Positions 21,190 through 28,141 of a stretch of 28,141 nucleotides of DNA are shown here, piece after piece (positions within the stretch are counted from its first letter, which is position 1; every line of letters begins with the position of its first letter). This DNA comes from Byssothecium circinans (lineage: Eukaryota > Ascomycota > Dothideomycetes > Pleosporales > Massarinaceae). The stretch covers positions 296,505 through 324,645 of the forward strand of contig ML977015.1 in assembly GCA_010015675.1 (NCBI GenBank), given 5' to 3'. The position numbers and the translations under genes were made by a program. Under the pieces are notes generated by a model, which saw only the letters and a list, made by a program, of their open reading frames with translations, was not told the DNA's origin and did no database searches.

Positions 21190-22584
21190 CTACCCCCTCA
21201 ACCTTACCAACTCCTCCACCACCCTCGGCAAAACCTTGTCCGCCCTCTCACTACACCTCACCGCCTCCGCTCCCTTATTCCCCTCCCCGACACCCGCAAA
21301 AAAGCCCTCCTCCCCCCTAACCCCGCCAAGATTCAATATGCCAATCGGCATCCCCCTCTCCCTCGCGCGCTTCACAAGCCTCCAAGCCGAATACGTCGCC
21401 AAACTACTCCCAACGACCAGCATCCTCCCCGCATTATCCACAGCCCGCTCCGCAGCGTCCTTTGTAGCTTGCGGGATACTTTCTCCGAACATGACCACAC
21501 TAGGTTTCAGGACAGCGTTCCCCGTCGCGCTCCCTCCGCCTTCCCTCTCCGCCACGGCGCCATTACCCGTCCACGCGCCCTCCCCATCAACGTCAACCCG
21601 CACCCGTCCCCCGCGCACACATGTCGGACACGCCGGGTACCTGAAGCTCGTATAATCCGCACCGGGACCTATATCGACGTCGCCGTCCGGGTTTGTCTTG
21701 AGCCCGCGTTTCGAGCGCTCGGACGGGTTCTCGGTGTCCAGAGCGCCGGAGGCGAGCAGAGAGGAGAGGAACGAAGACCACGAGGGGTTGAGGCGCGAGA
21801 GGTCGTGCTGGAATGTGGAGCGTGGGTAGGTTGTGGCGCAGGTGAGGCAGGTTAGGGTGCGCAGGGCGCCGTGGAGTTCGAGGGTGCGGAGGGAGGGGTG
21901 CGTGGTGGGGTGGAAGGAATCTACATCTGCGTGGGGAGGGGGTGGGGTTAGCATTGGAGAGTGGTTTGGGGGAGGGGTTTTGGGATTGGGATTGAAGATG
22001 GTTCCGTCTGATGAGATATCTTCCATCTGATCTTCTACTAGGATAGGATGGGATGTGGGAAAAGGAGAAGGAAGAGAGAGAGAGAGAGAGAGAAAGAAAA
22101 AACAGGACCACATACTCTGCGTAATAACCTCTCCCACAACCCCCATCCTCCCCAACTCCCCTACTGCTACATGCCCGCTATTCGCCCTCGCCCGAACAAG
22201 ATTCGTCCATCCCAGAAAGCTCCGCGCCCAGTACCTCTTCCGTGCCTCGTGGCTGCTGCAGAACTCGTGGTAGTAGATGGGTCGGTATGTTTGGTTCAGC
22301 GTGTACGTGCCGTGCGTGCCGCGGTAGTCGGCTAGGCCCGAGGCTACGGAGATGCCGGCGCCGGTGAGGAGGACGGTGTGTCGGCCAGGGGAGGTAGCAT
22401 GCCGGGCCGAATGGGTGGAAGTGGATAGGGATGGGGAGGGCGAGGGTGGGAGAGAGGGAGAGAGGAATTCGACGAGGGCGGCGATGGCGCCGGGGGTTGT
22501 GGCTGCGCTGGCGGGGATGAGGAGGGGCGATGGGAGAGGGGTTGTGTAGGGGATACGGAGGAGGGGCCGGGTGGGAGGGGGCAT
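21190..22584 (-). CDS. Class II sirtuin (SIRT4-like NAD-dependent deacylase)
   Basis: Two exons (22584-22116 and 21926-21190) encode 401 residues. Sirtuins remove acyl groups from lysine or transfer ADP-ribose, using NAD; class II members are mostly mitochondrial, and the N-terminus here is rich in Pro, Ser and Arg without acids, which would suit import. Visible motifs: NAD-binding TGAGISVASGLADYR at 74-88, RPIYYHEF and RYWARSFLGW, NVDSFH at 157-162, catalytic His175 in LELHGAL, zinc pairs Cys183/Cys186 and Cys256/Cys259, and GSSLATYSAWRLV. The 189-nt intron 22115-21927 has no stop and keeps the frame, but only its removal makes the TQNVDSFH motif. The usual Pro of GIPDFR is Ala here. The start ATG is the first that precedes the conserved part. 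Confidence 0.9.
   Translation of the reverse strand: MPPPTRPLLRIPYTTPLPSPLLIPASAATTPGAIAALVEFLSPSLPPSPSPSLSTSTHSARHATSPGRHTVLLTGAGISVASGLADYRGTHGTYTLNQTYRPIYYHEFCSSHEARKRYWARSFLGWTNLVRARANSGHVAVGELGRMGVVGEVITQSMWSCFFFLSLSLSLPSPFPTSHPILVEDQMEDISSDGTIFNPNPKTPPPNHSPMLTPPPPHADVDSFHPTTHPSLRTLELHGALRTLTCLTCATTYPRSTFQHDLSRLNPSWSSFLSSLLASGALDTENPSERSKRGLKTNPDGDVDIGPGADYTSFRYPACPTCVRGGRVRVDVDGEGAWTGNGAVAEREGGGSATGNAVLKPSVVMFGESIPQATKDAAERAVDNAGRMLVVGSSLATYSAWRLVKRARERGMPIGILNLGGVRGEEGFFAGVGEGNKGAEAVRCSERADKVLPRVVEELVRLRG
22073..22092 (-). repeat. (AG)10 microsatellite within the sirtuin intron
   Basis: Ten AG units on the plus strand form a CT tract on the sirtuin coding strand, shortly after the donor site of its only intron. 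Length change here would alter the intron but not the protein when spliced. Confidence 0.8.
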
Positions 22585-22626
22585 TGCTTCTTCCAGGGGG
22601 AGGGAAAGGAGAGGTTATGTGTGCCG

Positions 22627-22632
22627 CACGTG
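22627..22632. promoter_or_regulatory. CACGTG E-box near the sirtuin start
   Basis: A palindromic CACGTG, the core site of bHLH factors, lies 43 bases before the sirtuin ATG. It is followed by TACGTGTACA. It is a short match; function is a guess. Confidence 0.3.
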
Positions 22633-23167
22633 TACGTGTACAGGGACTGGGAACTGCTGGTGGTGGTATTGGTGTTGCTGCATGGTCATCTGCATGGTTT
22701 ACGCGGGACGCGAACGGTGCATGGGAAGACCAATCGTGCGTGAGAAGTGAGTGAGCTTGAGCGGGATTTTTATTTTTCTCGAGAGTAAGAGGATAATCGG
22801 GGCGGAGCGCATCATCGATTTCGTCGCCGAGGGGAAGAATAAGCGTGCCGCTAGACTTGATGTGTTCCTGTTCCTTACGAGTCAGGCAAGCGAGCGAACG
22901 GGAGGGATGTCGGCGCATGCATGTGTCAGATCGGATCGTGGGGTTTGGTGCTATTTTTGGAGCGAGGTCGGGGACCAACATGACAGGAAGGCTGCAGATG
23001 TGCGTGAGGTGAGCATTTGCCGGGTTTTCTGTGTTATGCACGACTTTATTGATTTTTGGTTCTTTGGGATTGTGGACGTTCATGGCTAGAGGGAGGGAGG
23101 CTGTGAAGGGTATGTGAGGGGAGATGGAGGCGAAGCCTTCTTTCGTGCGACGGCGTGGAAGTTTTCG

Positions 23168-23185
23168 GGTTGAGGTTGAGGTTGA
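23168..23185 (+). repeat. (GGTTGA)3 hexamer repeat
   Basis: Three perfect GGTTGA units in intergenic DNA. It is not the fungal telomere repeat TTAGGG. Confidence 0.65.
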
Positions 23186-23482
23186 GGGCATGCGCATGGA
23201 GGGAAATGCGGCGAAAAGAGGTAGGGGTGTGAGGATGGAATGTGGATGAGAGCGAATGCGTGTGAGAATCAAGTATGATGCCAAATTATTTAGAAGAATT
23301 TTGTATTAACAAACGCTATACAAAGATTCCAGAGCAGCACAGACTCTCACCCACCTTAGATCTCATCATTGGTTATCACAATTAGGAAAGGCACAAGACT
23401 AAAGTAGCCACAACGCAGCGCTATGCAAGACAGAAATCAAAAGGCCAACTCATCAGTAAACGAGAGAAAGTGAGGGGTATCC

Positions 23483-23500
23483 AGAGAGAGAGAGAGAGAG
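23483..23500 (+). repeat. (AG)9 microsatellite
   Basis: Nine AG units in intergenic DNA downstream of the Myb-like gene. Confidence 0.75.
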
Positions 23501-24219
23501 CGGGGAGAGAGTTCTAAAGGAACAATGAAATAGAAGATCTCAGAGGAAATAGATACTAAACGGAAATACAGGGATCTAAATAAATAAAAAATAAAAGAAG
23601 AAGAAGAAAAAAAGGAACGTAAGGAAACCTGCTTTCCCGTGCCTAAAAACGACACACCCATCCTCGACCGTAAGAGCAAAAGAAGGAGTATGCGATACCT
23701 CTGAAATAAAACAATGAAAGCGACCGTGATAAAGAAAGACAATGGAAACAGGAAATACCTGAAGAAGTGTACAATCCTCAAACCAATTCATCCCTTTCGT
23801 GATATAAGCGAGTGTCCTTTTATGCGTCCCCTCGCCTTATTACCTCAACGCCTTCTTTTCAGCCGGCATGGTCGAAGGAGAAAAAAGAAAGTCGAAACTA
23901 AGAAATTATAATGCCGGATTCGTGGGATTGGGGAATAAAGACCTAGGCCCATCTCTAGGTATATGTGTGTGCGGGTGCTGGTAGGGAATAATAATTGCGC
24001 TGCGATGGGGGTACAGTTCGATGTCGGGTGCTGACTTGTTTGTTTGTTGGTACTGGTACAAAGGACGTCCGGGAAGACACCTAGGTCAAGTCGCGGAAAG
24101 TGGGAGATGGCCGTGATATCGTAAAGCGAGTGTGTGCAAACAGCAATGAAACAAGAAAAGAAGGCCGAGGCCATCAACAGTAGGAGAAGAAGGAGACGAC
24201 AGGCGAGACAGGGAGGCGA

Positions 24220-24910
24220 TCAGTTGTGTGGTGGTTGTGGTTGATAGTGCGCGTGGCTGTGGTATCCCAAGGGAGCTGATGGTTGGAGGAGTGACTCGAT
24301 GCTGTTGACTCGTGTTGTTTGGGGGAAGGTAGGGTATGGGTGGGTGTAGGTCTGTTGGGCCATGGACATGGGGAGCTCGCCGAGACGGTCTTGGTCTTCT
24401 TCGTCCGAGATGCTGACGCCGCTGTCGTTTGCGCGTTTCTTCTGCGCCGAGCGGTAGGCTTGGTTGAGGTTCTTGAGGCCCTTTTCCATGCACTGTCGTT
24501 GCAGTCAGCTACCATCCAAGCATCAATTGAAGAGCACGAGTTTTTTGTAGACATACCTTTTGCTCCACAAAGGGCCACTTCTCACCAACACGGTTGGCGA
24601 GAATGCTCCACATCTCTCGTCGAACCTCCATATAGGCTTGCGCGAGGACATCGAGCTTGACGCCATCCCACTGCTCGGCATTCTGCCTTTCCATCAACCG
24701 TTCATGCCTCTTCCGGCATGCGTTGGGTGACTTCTTGGGAAAGTGCTTCGGCGCGATCTGATTCCAGTTCAGACCTTGAGCGCGTGCCTGTATCAGGGTC
24801 TCGTCATCCTTCGAGGACCAGGACGAGCTTCGCGTTCCTCCGCCGGCTGCCGATGCCACCGAGACGGAGGAGTTGCGATGGTGGGTAGATCTTGGGACGG
24901 TCTTCGGCAT
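24220..24910 (-). CDS. Myb/SANT-like DNA-binding protein, fungal-specific
   Basis: Two exons (24910-24557 and 24492-24220, intron 24556-24493 with a GCTGAC branch site) encode 208 residues. The first Myb-like repeat lies at about 31-73 (SWSSKDDETLIQARAQGLNW, then IAPKHFPKKSPNACRKRHER). A second, weaker tryptophan-bearing helical unit follows (VKLDVLAQAYMEVRREMWSI, GEKWPFVEQK) and crosses the splice into CMEKGLKNL. The C-terminal 70 residues are rich in Gln, Pro, Tyr and His and look disordered. I recognise the arrangement from a conserved small Myb-like family in filamentous ascomycetes, presumably nuclear regulators; the target genes are unknown. An ATG four codons upstream (24922) is possible; the chosen one begins MPKTVPRS. 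A TATA-like site and a CT-rich leader lie upstream. Confidence 0.87.
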
Positions 24911-24946
24911 ACTGTAAAGCATCGAAAAAGAGGATGAGATATAGGA

Positions 24947-25170
24947 GTCAGAGAGATGGAGGAGGAGAGGAAGAGAGATAGAGAGTGAGGAGAGGCGGGG
25001 GTAGCGAAAGCGGACGAATTAGAATTAGAGTAGACGCAATCGAACGAAGGTTGAGGTACGAGAGACTGGTAGGAGATGTATGGATGGATCGCAAAGAAAA
25101 CGAGGGAATAGGCGAGAGCTTGATGGTTTGGTAGTTAGGGTATCTTCTTGAGGAGGAAAGAGAAAAAGGA
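24947..25170 (-). promoter_or_regulatory. CT-rich leader of the Myb-like gene
   Basis: Long purine stretches on the plus strand, densest at 24947-25005, are pyrimidine stretches on the coding strand, between a TATA-like site and the start codon. This is the usual make-up of fungal core promoters and leaders. Confidence 0.5.
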
Positions 25171-25198
25171 CCCCACTGTGTGCCGTGGCCGTGAAGTC

Positions 25199-25205
25199 TT
25201 ATATA
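25199..25205 (-). promoter_or_regulatory. Candidate TATA box for the Myb-like gene
   Basis: TATATAA on the minus strand lies about 290 bases before the ATG at 24910 and is followed by the CT-rich stretch. The combination is more convincing than the motif alone. Confidence 0.4.
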
Positions 25206-25665
25206 ACTTTCAACGCCGACCGAGACGAGAGCCGCAGCATCTGTGTACAACCCTCGCACGCACCTAACGGAGAATTGTTTGAAACAGGGATCTGTTTTGG
25301 TACTCGCCGGATCTCTCACTCGATGATTTGGGAAATGCACAGGCACTGCGGTTGGCGGCTCTCCAAACTGGCCAGCAGCATCCACGCAGCAAAGCCCATA
25401 AACGCGGCCGTGTGAGTGGGCCGTCTCGACGTCGCGGTGCGGTGCGATGCCTCTGTTCCTGTCCCACCCTGGTTGCGGCTGCTGTGCTAAAAATGCAGGC
25501 CGAAAGGGTGGGCGCTTAGGCGCGCCCGTTACTGATTGGGCTTTTGGATAGAGACCGAGCGGCGGTAGATGCAACCACAGGGGTCGTCTCTCTCCATCTG
25601 GCGGGCAAGTGTAGTCATCAATACTTTTGGGTAGGGCTGAGCAACTCGCGTGTGCCGGCAGCGAG

Positions 25666-25689
25666 GATGCGGATGCAGATGCGGATGCA
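25666..25689 (+). repeat. (GATGCR)4 hexamer repeat
   Basis: Four GATGCG or GATGCA units in strict alternation, in non-coding DNA. Confidence 0.7.
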
Positions 25690-26619
25690 GCACATAGCCA
25701 TGTGTCTAAGCAACACGTTCTCGAAGAGCACGTAAGACCAGCCTTCGCAAGGGAGAAAGCAGGCAGACGAGGGCAGTGGTGGGCGCATCTATGCAAATAG
25801 CAGCAGCGGCAATAATGGATCGCTGAAACGTAGCGTTGGGACATTTAAGCGCGACGTTCTCGACGGCTGTGTGGAGTGAACGTTTGATGAAACAGATCGA
25901 TCTGCCACCCACCATGCTGTCGCGGCGCGAAGTGGGCGGCCCGCCTCTTGACCGGCGCCAGGCACAGCGACGACCTGAAGCGCCTGCGGAAGAAGACTTG
26001 CGAAATCCTTCGTCGTCTGGTAGCATCAATTAGGACGTTGTTTAGGCAGATCTCATCCTGTCCATTGCTGTGCCGTTAGGAATTTTCACCTGCCCCGCAG
26101 GAGGAACTCCCTCCGTGTGCCAGCTGCGGCCAAGACCACAACGCTCAGGAATAAATAACTGCCCTTGTAGACGTGACCTGGGCAGGGCACAATGGCTCGC
26201 AGCACGCGGCTACGCTATTCTAGGGCCCGGATGTGTTCGCACCGTGCAGGCGAGCCAGTGGATTACCCGTCGCACGTTGTGGAAGCAGTGCACATCTCCA
26301 TAGTGCACGCTTTACCAATCCTGAGCAGTCGGTCTCTAAAGATGCGGCCAACCGTCCGCAGCGACCCTCAGCCTCACTGCCTCGTTTCTCGGCATCCGAG
26401 CTCGCGCACTCGATGAACGGCATGAGATGAGACGAAAATACAGTGATGACAGTTCAACGGCGGAAGATCTCCCGTCTTGTTCGCGCAGGCCTGAAGAGTA
26501 GGCGCGTCAACGCGCATGGTGACTCGCTGCAATGTTCAATTGATGGTGTCAACGTAGAGGCCGTGATTGGAAACGAGGCTTATATTCGTTATAATAGTGA
26601 TGTGAGACGTCCCGCCAAC

Positions 26620-27851
26620 CTACAGCTTGTACCCCCCAGTTCTCTTCGCAAAAAACCCGTCCGGATCGTACTGGCTTTGGGCGGATCGTGCAAAATCCGC
26701 AGTCCGCAGACGGCCCCAGTAGTCTTGTCGGAAGTAGCCATCGTTAGCAAACAAAGGTAGGAATGCCTGGGGCAGCTTTCCGGCCTCCCTGAAGCGCGCA
26801 ACTATATCCTTTGTGCCTTTGTATAGCTGCTGCGTCGCAGTGTCCATTTTGGCATCGTCAGTGTTGAACCAGTAAGAGTAGTTGAACTCGATGATCAACC
26901 GGTCAACATCGTCGTCCAAGTCAATCATGTCGCCGCCCATCTCGCGCGCCTTGCGAGCGAGCATCTTCGGGACCGGCTGGTAAGCGATCGAAGCGATGAT
27001 CCCACTCACGACAAGTGTTCCAGTCGAGGTATTCCTCCAATTGTCGTGTACTGCGCCTAATACTTCAGCACCATTGGCGGAGGATGGCACCGGTATCATC
27101 TCGGTGGTAATGGTGTAGATCGAGCCTTTCACGACGGCGAAGTTGTTATACGTCAACAGCTCACTGTAGGACCGCGTCTTGCAGTTGTTCGTTGTTGGAC
27201 CAATTGTCGTAAAGTTGTTAAAGACACCAGCGGGGGAGTCGGGCCGTCGTAAAGCAAAAACAGGATCCACATGTCAATGACACCGACTGCTGATAGCTCT
27301 GCGGTCATGATGATACCAGCTTTCTCGTCAGGATAGTATTCTGTAAAGTCGCGTACAGCTGCGAGCATCTGATCAGTCTTGTCGGGAGTGAAGATGAGGT
27401 TGCCTCCCCAGACCTAAACAATTGTTAGTGATTAAGCAGACATTTACGTCGGAGCGTATAATCTACCTGGCCCTGAGGATGCGCGATCATGGTGAAAGCA
27501 GTTACAATGCCGAAAGCATTGCCTCCGCCTTTGAGAGCCTTGTATAAGTCCGGATTCGTAGTGTTCGATGCTGTAACAATCGTCGCGTTTGCCAAAACAA
27601 CTTCAAACTCGACAATGTTATTGGCGGCCCATCCATACTGCGCAGAAAGAAACGAGAGACCGCCTCCAACGACGTATCCTCCCACACCCACCTCGCCAAT
27701 TCTTCCCCCTACAACGGTGACGTTGGTGCCTTTGAGGGCATTATGAACATCTTCCCAATCGTTTCCAGGTCCAACGCGCACAGTCATGGAATCCCGATCG
27801 AAGATCACTTCATTGAGAAGCTTGGTGGAGATCAGAGGTCCGTCCTGAATA
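26620..27851 (-). pseudogene. BBE-type FAD-linked oxidoreductase, 5'-truncated and frameshifted
   Basis: The minus strand encodes most of a berberine-bridge-enzyme-like oxidase (FAD_binding_4 plus BBE domain). Visible are VVGGRIGEVGVGGYVVGGGL and FGIVTAF of the FAD domain, and the C-terminal BBE motif QSQYDPDGFF followed by KRTGGYKL. An intron at 27466-27414 (CACTAAC branch) joins PQGQ to VWGGNLIF. Two defects are seen. The frame shifts by one base at a run of five G (27232-27236), between LLYDGP and AGVFNNFTTIGP. Upstream of IQDGPLISTKLL (27851) no clear coding sequence continues, so the signal peptide and the segment with the FAD-linking His are absent. A possible 52-nt intron at 27903-27852 would add only a few residues before a stop. 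A transposase begins on the other strand about 120 bases away. Relatives act in secondary metabolism or sugar oxidation. Confidence 0.78.
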
Positions 27852-27937
27852 CTACAGTGCCAAGACAAAAGTATCCGGACCATCCAAATCGAGCAAATTG
27901 TACCCAAACTTCAACACCACCTACCACCACCAATCCT

Positions 27938-28141
27938 TACTCAGTTTACGCGTTTTTTACATCAAATTAATGGCGCCACCTCATACTACCCTCCACCGGT
28001 CCTTTTCAGGCGATATATCGCGTGCGCGCCCACCCAAGAAAGAGCTAAGCCCACACCTACGCGCGGCTATACTCAGCGCGGTCGAGAATCGCGTCAAACC
28101 TAAGGTAATCCAGGATACGTTTCGCGTCAGCAAATCAACCT
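27938..28141 (+). mobile_element. Left end of a probable Tc1/mariner-like element
   Basis: The element is inferred from the transposase start at 27970. Its left border is not fixed: a TA at 27938-27939 followed by CTCAGTTTACGCG would suit a TA target site and a terminal repeat, but the matching right end lies outside the window. It stands exactly where the BBE-like gene loses its N-terminal coding part. Confidence 0.35.
27970..28141 (+). CDS. Transposase N-terminus, Tc1/mariner-like (partial, runs off the window)
   Basis: From ATG 27970 the frame stays open for 57 codons to the window end. The basic residues and the helix-turn-helix-like stretch (KKELSPHLRAAILSAVENRV, then KVIQDTFRVSKST) resemble the DNA-binding domain at the start of fungal Tc1/mariner transposases. 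The catalytic DDE/D domain is not in the window, so the family cannot be confirmed. It lies on the strand opposite to the truncated oxidoreductase. A chance open frame or another HTH protein remains possible. Confidence 0.5.
   Translation, partial: MAPPHTTLHRSFSGDISRARPPKKELSPHLRAAILSAVENRVKPKVIQDTFRVSKST

Larger units (their letters stand above)
22585..24219. other. Intergenic between sirtuin and Myb-like genes
   Basis: About 1.6 kb with no convincing gene. It holds the sirtuin promoter and the 3' region of the Myb-like gene. A minus-strand open frame without an early ATG runs from 23284 into the sirtuin gene in another frame, but its sequence is low in complexity. Simple repeats at 23168-23185 and 23483-23500 and a purine-rich stretch at about 23575-23615 are the only structure seen. 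Confidence 0.5.
24911..26619. other. Intergenic between the Myb-like gene and the BBE relic
   Basis: About 1.7 kb. The left part is the probable promoter and leader of the Myb-like gene. A 298-codon minus-strand open frame (25844-24948) ends in Ser/Pro-rich low complexity inside the CT-rich leader and resembles no family I know. I see nothing recognisable at 25850-26619. Confidence 0.45.

Noticed and set aside
23168..23185. Telomere-like repeat
   Set aside because: The unit is GGTTGA, not TTAGGG, and there are only three copies.
1..28141. CRISPR array, bacterial-type operon, ribosome binding sites or riboswitch
   Set aside because: The DNA is eukaryotic with spliceosomal introns; no regularly spaced direct repeats were seen, and these classes are not expected.
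1..28141. Secondary-metabolite gene cluster built on the 2OG oxygenase and BBE-like oxidase
   Set aside because: The two tailoring-type enzymes are about 25 kb apart, both are broken, and housekeeping genes fill the space; no polyketide synthase, peptide synthetase or terpene synthase is present.

Overview
The window is nuclear DNA from a filamentous ascomycete (Pezizomycotina). The signs are many short spliceosomal introns of about 45-115 nt with GT...AG ends and CTAAC or CTGAC branch sites, pyrimidine-rich stretches before start codons, and families restricted to filamentous fungi. The large minus-strand membrane protein and the Myb-like protein suggest Dothideomycetes or a near relative, but the exact class is a guess. 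Most genes are split, so coordinates are given from start to stop codon, with introns listed in the evidence.

Layout, left to right. A plus-strand 2OG-Fe(II) oxygenase gene (376-1695) has two apparent one-base losses. Convergent to it is a five-exon minus-strand gene (7536 down to 1810) for a protein of about 1841 residues. It combines an Ecl1-like zinc motif, two C2H2 fingers, an internal duplication, a kinase-N-lobe-like stretch, a CKCG motif and two C-terminal membrane helices. Next is a housekeeping block: HYPK-like NatA chaperone (minus) divergent from RPB6 (plus), then S-formylglutathione hydrolase (plus), tRNA exportin Los1/exportin-T (plus) and a cAMP phosphodiesterase of the Pde2/PdeH type (plus) with a long GC-rich upstream region. 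A class II (SIRT4-like) sirtuin (minus) and a Myb/SANT-like DNA-binding protein (minus) follow. The right end is a 5'-truncated, frameshifted BBE-type FAD oxidoreductase (minus), next to the start of a probable Tc1/mariner-like transposase that runs off the window.

The central genes are intact and serve general functions: protein N-acetylation, transcription, formaldehyde detoxification, tRNA export, cAMP signalling and mitochondrial NAD-dependent deacylation. I see no evidence that they form one pathway or cluster. Both flanks carry broken redox enzymes, and one abuts a transposon, so they look like decaying accessory DNA, although missing bases in the assembly could explain part of it. The item least like a known system is the very large multi-domain protein at 1810-7536.
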